Assembly: GCF_900112345.1 (NCBI RefSeq)
Contig: NZ_FOLB01000017.1
Location: 1-44,502 of the forward strand
DNA length: 44,502 nucleotides
Direction: 5' to 3'
Origin: Nocardioides terrae
GTDB lineage: Bacteria > Actinomycetota > Actinomycetes > Propionibacteriales > Nocardioidaceae
A model generated the notes under the pieces. It did no database searches and was not told the DNA's origin. It was given only the letters and a program-made list of their open reading frames with translations. This document shows positions 7,467 through 16,102 of this stretch, one piece after another. The stretch's first letter is position 1. Each line of letters begins with the position of its first letter. Made by a program: the position numbers and the translations under genes.

Positions 7467-9245
7467 TCATTCGGCCACCGTGAAGTTGAACATCATCCCG
7501 GTCTCGTGGTGTTCGGCGATGTGGCAGTGCGCCATCCAGGTGCCGGGCTCGGTGACGTCCAACAAGATGTCGACCGTCTCGCCGGTGCGCAGCAGGACGG
7601 TGTCCTTCCAGACGAGATTGGGCTCGACGTCGCCGTCGCGGCTGAGCACTAGGAAGCGGCCGGCGCCGTGGATGTGGAACGGGTGGTGCATGGGATGGTC
7701 CCCGGCCATCTCGTTGACAAGCCGGATCTTGACCTGGTCCCCGACCCGGAACTGCCAATCGATCGTGCCGTTCACGGCCTGGGTGTCCTGGTCGACGAGT
7801 TTCCACTGGAAGTTCGCCGGGGTGGTCATGCGGTTCACCTCGACCATGTCGTCTTCCCACTCGATGCCGCCGGAGGATCCGTGACCTTCGGAGGTTCCGT
7901 GGCTGGCATGCTCGCCGTGCGTTCCGTGTTCGTGGCCTGTTGGCGCGTCGTGCATCTGGTGTCCGTCGCCGTTGCCGGGATGCTCGTGGCCGGCGCTGGC
8001 AGCGCTGTCGACCAGCACGCTGGGAAGCAGCTTCATCGCGCACTTCGGGCAGTGTCCAGGCTCGTCGCTGACCACCTCGGGATGCATCGGACACACATAG
8101 GTCGTCACGGCTGCGACCGCGATGAGCTTCATGCCACACTGCGGGCAGTGGGCGGGGCTCGCGCTGACCACCTCGGGGTGCATCGGGCAGGCGTAGAACG
8201 CTGGGGCGCCTCCCTCGGGGTCGGGGAAGTTCATCTCGGCGAGGAAGGAGAGCGTCTTGTCCGGCGGCGCCTCGAGGTACGGCTGGATGCGGGTCCGTTC
8301 GCCCGCCATGTCCAGGTTCGTGCGCAGCTCCGCATAGCTGTCGGCGAGAGACGGTTCGGCCGGCTCCTCGAGGACAGTGATGGCGGCGAGCGGGTAGGTC
8401 CGGTCCGGGGTGCGGTGCTGTAGTGCAAACTCGCCGGCCGCCTCGAACATCACGTCGACGACGACCCGCTCCGAGGGCGCGAGCACGACCTCCTCGACCC
8501 ACTCCTCGTGCTCGACGTGGCCGCTGTCCCCGCCGACCAGCTTCATCCGCGCCCCCGGAAGCCCGACGTTGAAGACACGGGTGTTGGCGGTGTTCAACAG
8601 GTAGAGGCGCAGCACCTCGCCCCGGTTCGTGGACAAGGCGAGGTCGGTCTCCCCGTTCACCATGATGACGTTCCCGAAGCGCCCCATGGCGGCATGGGTC
8701 GTCTCCTCCCGGTTGAACGGCGCGACCTTGCCCTCTTCGAGTAGCAGGTCGTCGAGGGTCAGGAACAGTTCCTCATGCACCGCAGGCCAGTAGCCGGGGT
8801 CGTCGGGTTCAACGACGATGCCGCCGTACAACCCCATCTCGATGCCGTAGTCGGAGCGGATGTGCGGGTGGAACCAGTAGGCGCCCGGATCGGGGCACCT
8901 GATCAGGGCCGTGAAACGGTCCCCAACCTGGATGGGTGGCTGGGTCTCGTGCGTGCCGTCGTAGCGGTTGTCCAGGCGCAGGCCGTGCCAGTGAACGGTG
9001 TTCTCCAGGTCGCCCTCGTTCTCGATCTCGACCGAGACCTGCGCGCCCTGGCGGACCCGAAGGATGGGGCCGGGGATGGAGCCGTTGTACGCCAACATTC
9101 TGACCACGGTGTCGCCGACGCGCTTGGCGACGGGGGCGATCCTCAGCTCGTACCGATCACCGTCAGAGAGCTCGACCACGGCGGTGGGCTTGGCCGGCGG
9201 TAGGTCGGTGACGTCGGTGGTGAAGTGCTGGGGGTTAGTAGGCAT
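7467..9245 (-). CDS. Multicopper oxidase with two heavy-metal-binding inserts
   Basis: A 592-residue laccase/CopA-type oxidase. Copper ligands are HWHG (85-88), FHPHI (HPH at 126-128), HPMHHPFHIHG (517-527) and HCHIAEHHETGM (573-584), a complete type 1/2/3 set. Two tandem zinc-ribbon-like heavy-metal-binding domains occupy residues 351-374 and 383-406 (each YxCPMHPEVV...HCPxCxMKL), followed by a His-rich linker at 420-456, all inserted between cupredoxin domains 2 and 3. Such inserts bind Cu or other soft metals. No Tat or Sec signal peptide is visible at the N-terminus, unusual for this family and suggesting cytoplasmic location or a missed upstream start. Substrate unknown; copper detoxification or phenol oxidation is plausible. 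Confidence 0.93.
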   Translation of the reverse strand: MPTNPQHFTTDVTDLPPAKPTAVVELSDGDRYELRIAPVAKRVGDTVVRMLAYNGSIPGPILRVRQGAQVSVEIENEGDLENTVHWHGLRLDNRYDGTHETQPPIQVGDRFTALIRCPDPGAYWFHPHIRSDYGIEMGLYGGIVVEPDDPGYWPAVHEELFLTLDDLLLEEGKVAPFNREETTHAAMGRFGNVIMVNGETDLALSTNRGEVLRLYLLNTANTRVFNVGLPGARMKLVGGDSGHVEHEEWVEEVVLAPSERVVVDVMFEAAGEFALQHRTPDRTYPLAAITVLEEPAEPSLADSYAELRTNLDMAGERTRIQPYLEAPPDKTLSFLAEMNFPDPEGGAPAFYACPMHPEVVSASPAHCPQCGMKLIAVAAVTTYVCPMHPEVVSDEPGHCPKCAMKLLPSVLVDSAASAGHEHPGNGDGHQMHDAPTGHEHGTHGEHASHGTSEGHGSSGGIEWEDDMVEVNRMTTPANFQWKLVDQDTQAVNGTIDWQFRVGDQVKIRLVNEMAGDHPMHHPFHIHGAGRFLVLSRDGDVEPNLVWKDTVLLRTGETVDILLDVTEPGTWMAHCHIAEHHETGMMFNFTVAE

Positions 9246-9256
9246 GTTCTGTGCTC

Positions 9257-9324
9257 CGTCCGTTGCTCGCGTCCGTTGCTTCGGTGATCGGCCGGTGATC
9301 GGCCGGTGATCGGCCGGTGATCGG
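9257..9324. repeat. Two short direct-repeat families upstream of the multicopper oxidase
   Basis: Four tandem copies of the 11-mer CGGTGATCGGC lie at 9282-9324 (the last one base short), each containing GATC. Just beside them CGTCCGTTGCT occurs twice (9257-9267 and 9270-9280). They fill most of the 100-base gap between the flavin monooxygenase gene and the oxidase start, so they sit in its leader or promoter. They could be regulator-binding sites or slippage products. Confidence 0.8.
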
Positions 9325-9345
9325 GGGGTGGGCGCCGGGGCTCAC

Positions 9346-10437
9346 TCAGCGAGGGTGGCTGGGGTGCGGCCGGGCGCCGCGCGCGGACTGCCCGGCCCGG
9401 AAGTCGCCGATGTGTTGGGCGATGTACTCCGCGTCGTCCTTGACCCACCCCAGGAGCGCGGAACCGCGGGTGTGCTGCCAGACCTGCCCGAGGAAGTACA
9501 GGCCAGGTTCCCGGCTGACCCCTCGGTTGTGGATCAGGCGGCCCTCACCGTCGAGGACGGGCAGGTCGATCCACGACAGGTCCACGCGGAACCCGGTCGC
9601 CCAGATGACCGTGCTCACCTCCACCGACGAGCCGTCAGCGAACCGGACGACCCTGCCGTCGGCGTCGGTGACGCGACCGTGCAGCGTGACCGCGTGCTGG
9701 CGACGCAACTGCCGCGGCGAGGAGCCGATCAAGGTGTCCTCGCGAGCGGCGAGGCGACGGCCCAGGCGTGAATCCTTGGTGAGCCGCAGCGCACCGATCG
9801 CGTCGAGGTACCAGAAGAGGTCCCGCCCGAGGATCCGTTGCGGGAGCGGCAACTGCCGCGACCCGATCGCCAGGTCTACCTCGTGGGTGTCGGCCAGGTC
9901 GGCGGCGATCTGGTAGCCGCTGTTCCCGCCGCCGACGACCAACACGCGACCAGGCGCAATGGTGTCCGGGTTGCGGTAGGAGCTGCTGTGCAGCTGGGTG
10001 ACCTCCGCGCCCAGCCGTCCGGCGCACGACGGGATTCGAGGCGTCTGGAACGGTCCGGTCGCGACGACTACCTGGTCCGCCTCGTAGGAGCGCTCGCCGA
10101 CGTCGAGGAGGAATCGGTCGTTTCGTCGCAGCGCACGCACGGGGCTGTCCAGCTCGACCGGGAGCTCGAAGTGGGCGGCGTAGTCGCCCAGGTAGTCCAC
10201 GACCTCGTCACGGGTCGGATACCGGTTCGGGTCACCGGGGAACGGACGTCCTGGTAGCGAGTCGTAGCGAGCTGAAGTGAATAGCTTCAGTGACTCCCAC
10301 CGGTCCCGCCACGCGGCGGCCGGCTCGTGGGCCGCCTCGAGGATCGCGAAGTCCTGCTTGTGACGGGCCAGGAAGTAGCCCATGGCCAGGCCAGCCTGGC
10401 CGCCGCCCACCACGATCACCTCATGCCGTACCGACAT
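9346..10437 (-). CDS. Flavin-containing monooxygenase/NAD(P)-FAD oxidoreductase (CzcO-like)
   Basis: A 363-residue protein with two Rossmann folds: VIVVGGGQAGLAMG at residues 7-20 (FAD) and RVLVVGGGNSGYQIA around 164-178 (NADPH). It also has the downstream ATGF motif (VIWATGFRVDLSW) near residue 300. This is the class B flavoprotein monooxygenase layout. The ATG at 10437 follows GGGGGTG; a longer in-frame extension upstream has no features of this family. The gene is 100 bases upstream of the multicopper oxidase on the same strand and may be co-transcribed with it. The substrate cannot be read from sequence; relatives oxygenate N-, S- or As-containing compounds. Confidence 0.88.
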   Translation of the reverse strand: MSVRHEVIVVGGGQAGLAMGYFLARHKQDFAILEAAHEPAAAWRDRWESLKLFTSARYDSLPGRPFPGDPNRYPTRDEVVDYLGDYAAHFELPVELDSPVRALRRNDRFLLDVGERSYEADQVVVATGPFQTPRIPSCAGRLGAEVTQLHSSSYRNPDTIAPGRVLVVGGGNSGYQIAADLADTHEVDLAIGSRQLPLPQRILGRDLFWYLDAIGALRLTKDSRLGRRLAAREDTLIGSSPRQLRRQHAVTLHGRVTDADGRVVRFADGSSVEVSTVIWATGFRVDLSWIDLPVLDGEGRLIHNRGVSREPGLYFLGQVWQHTRGSALLGWVKDDAEYIAQHIGDFRAGQSARGARPHPSHPR

Positions 10438-10582
10438 CGGGCACCCCCGGAACCGTCCGCGTTCCCTCCATGACACGCCGCTCGATCCGCGCGCGCATCA
10501 CCAATCTCGGGCGATTGGCCCTCGACATCGGTCGCGTGATCCGGTCGGCGAATAGTCAGACGTGGTTGCCGACCGCCGGGGT

Positions 10583-11041
10583 TCATCCGTGCAGGTTCGC
10601 GCCCGTCAGGATGACGACGGCCAGGAGCCCCGACACGACGAAGTCCACGGCTGCGCAGAACGGCGGCCACCACCGCATGTTCGCCACGTACCCGGTGCGG
10701 TGCTGCACCCAGTCCTTCACCCCGTGGCCGGCCAGCCCGGCCACGAGCAGCCACGCCGAGCCGGTGACCCCGACGGCGGCGATGACGACGAAGACGCCGG
10801 CGACGACGCACTCGACTGCGATGACATGCGCTCGGCCGTCCGAGACGCTGAAACCGATGTAGATCGCTGCGATGAACGCTAGCCCCAGGGCGTAGACGGT
10901 GGCCGGTGTCAGCCACCACAGGGCGAAGGGGGACGCCGACTGCACAATGCCGACCACGGCGCCCCAGAGCAGAGGAACACACAGGGCTCGCAGGCTGTCA
11001 CCGGCCCGACGTGGTGCCTGCCGCTCAGCATCCGCTGCCAT
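10583..11041 (-). CDS. Integral membrane protein, family not recognised
   Basis: A 152-residue protein with about four hydrophobic segments (for example ALCVPLLWGAVVGIV, ATVYALGLAFIAAIYIG, VIAVECVVAGVFVVIAAVGV and AVDFVVSGLLAVVIL). No catalytic motif is visible. The ATG at 11041 has GGAGG at 11046-11050. It sits between the oxidoreductase genes on the same strand, 145 bases before the flavin monooxygenase, which suggests one transcriptional group but not its function. Confidence 0.7.
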   Translation of the reverse strand: MAADAERQAPRRAGDSLRALCVPLLWGAVVGIVQSASPFALWWLTPATVYALGLAFIAAIYIGFSVSDGRAHVIAVECVVAGVFVVIAAVGVTGSAWLLVAGLAGHGVKDWVQHRTGYVANMRWWPPFCAAVDFVVSGLLAVVILTGANLHG

Positions 11042-11240
11042 CACACCTCCGCGTGACTCGTGGGCGGCCCTGCTCTGTCAACGCTCGCACGAACCCGAGG
11101 CGGGACGCATCGCGCATTCGGGCCACGCATCGCCAGGTGGAGTACAGCAGAAGCGCCGCTCGAGCGCGGCGGCGCTCACTGTGGCTACCCCCGACCCCGC
11201 CATCCCGTCGCGCGGCAGCCGGGGGACACACCGGTGACAG

Positions 11241-12209
11241 TCAGGGCGTGATGACGATGCGGCCCTGTGTGTCGCCCTTCTCGAAGGCTTCGACGGCCGC
11301 GGCGCCGTCGGCCAGCGCGAAGGTTCGCCCGACGACAGGAGCAACTTTTCCGGCGGCGACCAGCTCGTTCATCCTCAGCAGCTCATCAGCGTTCTCCTTC
11401 ACAACGAACGCGACGAGCTTCTGCGGCAGGAATCGCGTCGAGACGGCTGCCCACAGCTGCCGTTGGATGCCGCCGATCCAGCGGTCGCCCTCACCGCCGA
11501 GGATGACGAGGGTTCCGGTCCCGGTGAGGGCGCGGCGGAGCCGGGCCACCGAGGTCCGACCACCAATGTCGAGGATCAGGTCGAAGTGGCGTGAGCCGTC
11601 GGCGAAGTCCTGCGTCCGGTAGTCGATGACATCGTCGGCGCCGAGCGAGCGCACCAGGCCGGCATGCTCGCCGCTGCACACGCCCGTCACCGTGGCCCCG
11701 AACGCGACCGCGAGCTGGACCGCGATCGTGCCGACGGCGCCGGACGCGCCGACGACGAGGACCCGCTGACCTGGCTGGACCCGGCCGTGGTCTCGCAGCG
11801 CCTGCATGGCGACGAACGTCGGGTAGGGCAGCACGGCGGCTTGCTCGAAGGACAGCTGCGGGAGCTTCGGGGCGATCTTGCTGGCCGGTGCCACCGCGTA
11901 GTCCGCGAAGGTTCCGCGGGTCGCGCCGTACACCTCATCACCCGGCTGGAACTGGGTGACGCCGGGGCCGACGTCCTCGACCACGCCGGCGAAGTTGGTG
12001 CCCGGTACGGCGACGCTCGGGGCTCGGAACCCGAAGCCGAGAATCCGCATGAGGTAGGGCTCGCCGGTCATGAAGTGCCACGCGCCGCGGTCCATCCCGG
12101 CCGCAAGGACGCGAACGAGGACCTGTCCCTCACCTGCGCGGGGTTGTTCGATGTCGCGGAACTTCAGCACGCCCGTGGTGCCGTACCGGTCTTGGGTGAG
12201 GGCTTTCAT
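11241..12209 (-). CDS. NAD(P)-dependent alcohol dehydrogenase/quinone oxidoreductase (MDR family)
   Basis: A 322-residue medium-chain dehydrogenase/reductase. The N-terminal GroES-like part includes VPGTNFAGVVEDVGPGV, the nucleotide-binding fold starts with VLVVGASGAVGTIAVQLA (GASGAVG at 154-160), and the Asp/Arg-containing strand of the second fold follows. Zinc ligands of classical alcohol dehydrogenases are absent, which places it with quinone oxidoreductases and enoyl/zeta-crystallin-like enzymes. Such enzymes reduce quinones or alpha,beta-unsaturated carbonyls with NADPH. It lies in the same-strand redox block between the alpha/beta hydrolase and the membrane protein, pointing to xenobiotic or oxidative-stress metabolism, though the substrate is unknown. 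Confidence 0.92.
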   Translation of the reverse strand: MKALTQDRYGTTGVLKFRDIEQPRAGEGQVLVRVLAAGMDRGAWHFMTGEPYLMRILGFGFRAPSVAVPGTNFAGVVEDVGPGVTQFQPGDEVYGATRGTFADYAVAPASKIAPKLPQLSFEQAAVLPYPTFVAMQALRDHGRVQPGQRVLVVGASGAVGTIAVQLAVAFGATVTGVCSGEHAGLVRSLGADDVIDYRTQDFADGSRHFDLILDIGGRTSVARLRRALTGTGTLVILGGEGDRWIGGIQRQLWAAVSTRFLPQKLVAFVVKENADELLRMNELVAAGKVAPVVGRTFALADGAAAVEAFEKGDTQGRIVITP

Positions 12210-12268
12210 GGTGACCTCCGGGTTGTTCGATGGTCCGCCGGGTCCTGCGGCCGCGGCACGGTCGAGGT

Positions 12269-12296
12269 GGTTGTCCGCGTCCGGTTGTCCGCGTCC
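12269..12296. repeat. 14-base tandem duplication upstream of the quinone oxidoreductase
   Basis: GGTTGTCCGCGTCC occurs twice head to tail, at 12269-12282 and 12283-12296. It lies between the alpha/beta hydrolase stop and the oxidoreductase start and could affect expression or be simple slippage. Confidence 0.8.
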
Positions 12297-12300
12297 GGCC

Positions 12301-13746
12301 TCAGCGACTGGCCGTCAGCGGCTGGTGGTTGCGGACCGCGATGACGACGTCGAGGACGGCCCGGCTGGTCTGGGCGGCGTACTGCTTCTCCTGAAGCAGC
12401 CCCTGGTGGCTGGCGCCGTTGACGACGCGCCAGACGCTGTTGGTCGACAGGCTCGTCGACCTGTTCTGATCGGCCTTCCAGGACTGGTCGTTCCCGGAGC
12501 CGGCGGTGAGGACGTAGAGGGGCTTGTCGCCGAAGTCCCGCAGGGACGCGGCCTCCTGGCTCGCGGCGCCACCGCGCATGTACTCGTCGGCGACGCTGCG
12601 CACAGTGTTCGCCTGGGTGGTGTCGTAGGTGAGTTGCTCCTCGTTGTGGGGTGGGAGGCCGCTGTCGCCGATGACGGCGCCGTACAAGCGTGCGATGCCG
12701 ACCGGGACGGTCAGGGATGCCAGCGTGGCGGCCCGGCCGATGGTGTCGGAGGAGGTGCTGTCCGGCGCGGGGATGACGGACTTGGCCGGCTGGGAGGACG
12801 CGGTGGAGTCCAACAGGGCCAGGCCGGCGACCTCGTCGGGGTAGTGCGCGGCGAAGATGCGGACGTATAGGCCGCCGAAGGAGTGCCCGGCGAGCACGTA
12901 CGGCCCGGGGACGTTCGCCTTGTGGAGCAGCGTGTGGAGGTCGGTGGCGATCTGGGCGCCGTCCTGGGCGGTGGCGGCGGGTTGGCTGCCGCCGCGGCCG
13001 GCGCGGTCGTAGACGCAGGTCCGGGTCTGGCTGGCGACGGCTGGGGCTATCCAGCCCATGTCGGCCGAGGTGGCACCGGCGCCACCTTCGAGGATGACGG
13101 TCGGGCTGGCCGTGCCGGTGCACTCCAGCCGCAGCTGGTGGCCGTCGACAGTGACCAGTTGCCCCGACGTCAGGAACGGGTTGGACTCACCTGCTGCGGC
13201 GACCGTCTGCCAGGCGCCGCCAACCGCGCACAGGGCGAGGATGATGAACACGGCGTACAGCTGGACGCGCCCGGCGCGGCTGAGCAGGTCGCGCTGGACC
13301 CGGACCGCCATCCACACCACCAGGGCGAGCAGGGCGGGTGGCCAGATCCATCTGAGGACGTCTTGGGACCCGCCGAATGCCCACAGCAGGAGCCCGCCGA
13401 CGCCCATGAACAGCGCCGGCGCCGCGGCCCAGCGTTGGGGCTGGTCGGTGAACCGGTAGGAGAGGCCGAGCAGCATCGCCCACCCGATCGCGAGCCCGCA
13501 GAGGACAGCGCCGGTGATCGCGGTCAAGGTCACCGCGACGAACGGCGCGAAGACCAGAAGGAGCGCCGCCAGCACCCCGGTTGCCAAGGACGCGGCCACG
13601 ACCCAGCCAGGATGCCCCCGACGGGCCTGGCGGCCCTCGGAAGGGGTAGCCGGAGGAACGGGACCGGCGGCCGGAGCCGGAGGCGTTGCGGTAGGCGACA
13701 GCGCTGGCGATGGGGCCGGTGACGACTGGCGCGAGAAGAGAGCCAT
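12301..13746 (-). CDS. Membrane-anchored alpha/beta hydrolase
   Basis: A 481-residue two-part protein. Residues 1-45 are a Pro/Ala/Ser-rich cytoplasmic tail; about residues 48-180 contain several hydrophobic segments predicted to span the membrane; residues 190-481 form an alpha/beta hydrolase with the oxyanion-type GGAGATSADMGW, the nucleophile elbow AGHSFGG (S289), a likely Asp in LLDST and the His in NGASHQGLL (near 452). The hydrolase domain probably faces outside. The ATG at 13746 is preferred over an extended upstream frame. It is transcribed divergently from a small winged-helix regulator, which probably controls it. It could act on a lipid, ester or peptide; the substrate is unknown. 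Confidence 0.88.
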   Translation of the reverse strand: MALFSRQSSPAPSPALSPTATPPAPAAGPVPPATPSEGRQARRGHPGWVVAASLATGVLAALLLVFAPFVAVTLTAITGAVLCGLAIGWAMLLGLSYRFTDQPQRWAAAPALFMGVGGLLLWAFGGSQDVLRWIWPPALLALVVWMAVRVQRDLLSRAGRVQLYAVFIILALCAVGGAWQTVAAAGESNPFLTSGQLVTVDGHQLRLECTGTASPTVILEGGAGATSADMGWIAPAVASQTRTCVYDRAGRGGSQPAATAQDGAQIATDLHTLLHKANVPGPYVLAGHSFGGLYVRIFAAHYPDEVAGLALLDSTASSQPAKSVIPAPDSTSSDTIGRAATLASLTVPVGIARLYGAVIGDSGLPPHNEEQLTYDTTQANTVRSVADEYMRGGAASQEAASLRDFGDKPLYVLTAGSGNDQSWKADQNRSTSLSTNSVWRVVNGASHQGLLQEKQYAAQTSRAVLDVVIAVRNHQPLTASR

Positions 13747-13871
13747 GGCGTGCTTCTTTGGTTTGGTGTGGTGGCGAGCGCCGCCTCCAACCTCCCGACC
13801 CCCGCCGCGGAACGACATGCCCGAAAACCAGATCCTCAGCTGACCGACAACACACTATAGACTTACGACTC
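13747..13871. promoter_or_regulatory. Divergent promoter region, hydrolase block and winged-helix regulator
   Basis: A 125-base gap separates the hydrolase start (minus) and the regulator start (plus), so both promoters and any operator must lie here. A -10-like TATAGA at 13856-13861 lies about ten bases before the regulator ATG, so its transcript may be nearly leaderless. No convincing -35 is seen at the right spacing, and no long palindrome is obvious. Confidence 0.45.
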
Positions 13872-14195
13872 ATGAATCAAGATTCCGGTGTCGGGGACCC
13901 TTCATGGCGGTTCCTCACCAACCACGCGCACGTGCTGGAGCGCATCGCGGGCGACCCGACGGTGCGGCTGCGTGACATCGCCGCATCGGTCGGTATCACC
14001 GAGCGAGCCGCCGGTTCGATCGTGGGCGACCTCGTGGAAGCCGGGTACCTGACCAGGACCCGGGTCGGGCGACGCAACGAGTACATCGTCCACGACGAGC
14101 TGCCGCTGCGGCATCCGCTGCACAGGCACCACACCGTCGCCGCGCTCATCGCGTTCCTCGAGGGGCCGGCGACCGAGGCCGAGGACGCGAGCTAG
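13872..14195 (+). CDS. Small winged-helix transcriptional regulator (MarR/ArsR-like)
   Basis: A 107-residue protein whose core, residues 15-75, reads as a winged helix: HAHVLERIAGDPTVRLRDI, then GITERAAGSIVGDLVEAGYL as the recognition helix and RTRVGRRNEYIV as the wing. The C-terminal tail is short and His-rich. Such small regulators usually bind as dimers to a promoter beside their own gene. It is divergent from the hydrolase-oxidoreductase-oxidase block, which is the obvious target. The start at ATG 13872 is supported by a -10-like TATAGA just upstream. Its ligand is not evident. An IS fragment begins directly after its stop, but the gene itself appears intact. Confidence 0.8.
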   Translation: MNQDSGVGDPSWRFLTNHAHVLERIAGDPTVRLRDIAASVGITERAAGSIVGDLVEAGYLTRTRVGRRNEYIVHDELPLRHPLHRHHTVAALIAFLEGPATEAEDAS

Positions 14196-14196
14196 C

Positions 14197-14409
14197 CGCA
14201 CGTCGCCGGCGGTCCTCGATGCCATCGGCATGGCCATCCACACCCGGCGGCCCGCGCCAGGGCTGGTCCACCACACCGACCGAGGCTCGCATCACACGTC
14301 CCACGAGTTCGGCAAGACGCTGCGCAACTCGGGGCTGCTGGCGTCGATGGAAGAGTCGGATCGGCCTACGACAACGCGACGGCCGAGAGCCTCTTCGCAA
14401 CCTTGAAGC
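14197..14409 (+). pseudogene. IS3-family transposase OrfB fragment
   Basis: The plus strand encodes GLVHHTDRGSHHTSHEFGKT, including the second catalytic Asp of the DDE triad, in one frame (14221-14352). After a frame change it encodes GSAYDNATAESLFATLK (14358-14408), which includes the catalytic Glu. Together they match the end of IS3-type OrfB in order and spacing, but with a frameshift, no N-terminus and no terminal repeat. It is a dead relic immediately after the winged-helix gene. Confidence 0.85.
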
Positions 14410-14690
14410 CGGTGGCTTCGAGCGCGGTGGGGTCGCAGACAGCGTCAAGCGTCATGACCTCGGCGTTGCCGGCCCCGGCGACGAGCCTGGCGAGCGTGGC
14501 GGGCACAGATGAGGGGCGAGGGGCGCCGATGGCGTCGGTGGTTGCTCGAGGAAGTCCCGCTGCGCCACAGGGGTCCGGGGGGCGGCGACGAACGTGCGGG
14601 CGGCGACCTGCTCGCGAGGTAGGCCAGCGAGCTGCGTGAGGGCCGCGGCGGCGTCGTCGACGTGGGTGAGCGGGAGACGGTTGGGGCCCT
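14396..14690 (-). pseudogene. NAD-dependent epimerase/dehydratase fragment
   Basis: Read on the minus strand, one frame gives LTHVDDAAAALTQLAGLP and AARTFVAAPRTPVAQRDFLEQ. A second frame continues with ATLARLVAGAGNAEV and LDAVCDPTALEATGFKVAK. These look like the end of an SDR-type NAD-dependent epimerase, where LTHVDDAAAA is a typical downstream substrate-domain motif and the final ATGF part the C-terminus. The N-terminal Rossmann half is missing and the frame is broken, so this is a remnant. It touches the OrfB fragment at about 14405, which suggests an IS-mediated break. 14691-14845 holds no supported gene. Confidence 0.6.
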
Positions 14691-14845
14691 TCCCGGGGGG
14701 CTGGCTTGGAGCGCACGCAGGACGCACGTTCGGGCTCGGGCGTGACGACGCTCTCGGCGTTCGATCCCGGCGGTTTCGCCAGTGCCACGACGCACGTAGG
14801 CCGCGAGCATGAAGAGCCCGACCACCTCACGCCCAAGGAGCTTGC

Positions 14846-16102
14846 ATGACCCCCACCTCACCGATGGCCCCCTTGACCCAGCTTCGCCGCCGCCGAAGCG
14901 CGAAGTGGCGCACCCATCCAGCGGAGGTCCTTCCGCTGTTCGTCGCCGAGATGGACGTCCAACTGGCGCCCCCCATCTCGGAGACGCTCCGCGCGGCGAT
15001 CGAGCTGTCCGACACCGGATATGCCGCTCCGCGCAGCGAGCTACCCGCCGCTTTCGCGGCGTTCGCGGCACGACGGTGGACCTGGGACGTCGATGTCGAG
15101 CAGGTCAGTCTCGCACCCGACGTCAGTGTCGCGATGGTCGAGACGCTGCGGGTTCTGCTCGGAGGCGGGAGCAGTGGCCCGGCTGACGGCACGAGGGGCA
15201 CGGTCGCGCTCAGCCCGCCGGTCTACCCGCCCTTCTACGGCTGGATCCGCGAGGTCGGCGCCCGCACCGTCGAAGTCCCCCTACGCGAGGACGATGCGGA
15301 CGGCGGTGCAGCCTGCGCCGGAACACGGCTCGACCTCCCCGCGCTCGAGGCAGCCTTCCGGGCCGGGGTGGACGTCTACATGCTGTGCAACCCCCACAAC
15401 CCGGTCGGCACCGTGCACACCCGCGACGAGCTGGCCGCACTCGCGGATCTGGCGGCGCGCCACGGCGTGACGGTCGTTAGCGACGAAATCCACGCACCCC
15501 TGGTCCTGCCGGGCGCCAGCTTCGTTCCGTTCCTCAGTGTCAGCGCCGAGGCCCGCCGATGCGGCGTTGCCTTGGAGTCGGCGAGCAAGGGATGGAACCT
15601 CGCCGGCCTGAAGGCGGCGATGATCGTGACCGCCGACCGGCGCACGCGGGAGATTCACGGCCGCTTCCCCGCAGAGCTGGCCTGGCGAACCGGGCACCTG
15701 GGCGTGTTGGCCAGCACCGCCGCGTTCACCGCCGGCGAGGAGTGGCTCGACGACGTCATCTGCGTCCTGGACGCCAACCGATACCTTCTCAGCAACCTCC
15801 TGCGCGAGCACCTCCCACGGGTCCGCTACCGGCCGCCGCAGGCCAGCTACCTGGCCTGGCTGGACTTCCGCAACGTTCCCGCGGCGGCTGCGCTGTCCGG
15901 GCCCGGCGACCTGGCCGGTGACATCCTGCACAACTGTGCGGTGGCGCTGAGCTCAGGAGACGACTTTGGTCCGCCGGGTGCCGGGCATCTCCGTCTCAAC
16001 TTCGGCACCAGTCCGGACGTCCTGCGAGAAGCGATCCAGCGCCTCGCCACCTACACACCCAGCGAAGCTGTGCCGGGCGAGGCGACCGATGACTCTCGAT
16101 GA
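14846..16102 (+). CDS. PatB/MalY-type PLP-dependent C-S beta-lyase or aminotransferase
   Basis: A 418-residue fold-type I PLP enzyme. CNPHNPVG at 181-188, VVSDEIHAPLV around 210-220 (Asp 213 pairs with the pyridine nitrogen) and ESASKGWNLAGLKAA (Schiff-base lysine K248) are all present. The order and the SDEIH motif are those of MalY/PatB cystathionine beta-lyase-like enzymes, which cleave C-S bonds of cysteine conjugates to release pyruvate, ammonia and a thiol; aminotransferase activity is possible. The ATG at 14846 follows AAGGAG at 14836-14841. The 3' end overlaps the HelD-like gene by 14 bases, so the two are probably co-transcribed. Confidence 0.9.
   Translation: MTPTSPMAPLTQLRRRRSAKWRTHPAEVLPLFVAEMDVQLAPPISETLRAAIELSDTGYAAPRSELPAAFAAFAARRWTWDVDVEQVSLAPDVSVAMVETLRVLLGGGSSGPADGTRGTVALSPPVYPPFYGWIREVGARTVEVPLREDDADGGAACAGTRLDLPALEAAFRAGVDVYMLCNPHNPVGTVHTRDELAALADLAARHGVTVVSDEIHAPLVLPGASFVPFLSVSAEARRCGVALESASKGWNLAGLKAAMIVTADRRTREIHGRFPAELAWRTGHLGVLASTAAFTAGEEWLDDVICVLDANRYLLSNLLREHLPRVRYRPPQASYLAWLDFRNVPAAAALSGPGDLAGDILHNCAVALSSGDDFGPPGAGHLRLNFGTSPDVLREAIQRLATYTPSEAVPGEATDDSR

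Noticed and set aside
9282..9324. Tandem repeats as a possible CRISPR array
   Set aside because: Units are 11 bases and contiguous, with no spacers, and no cas genes are present.
11664..12870. Long plus-strand open frames opposite the oxidoreductase and hydrolase
   Set aside because: They mirror the minus-strand genes, have no ribosome binding sites and no domain signature; GC-driven shadows.
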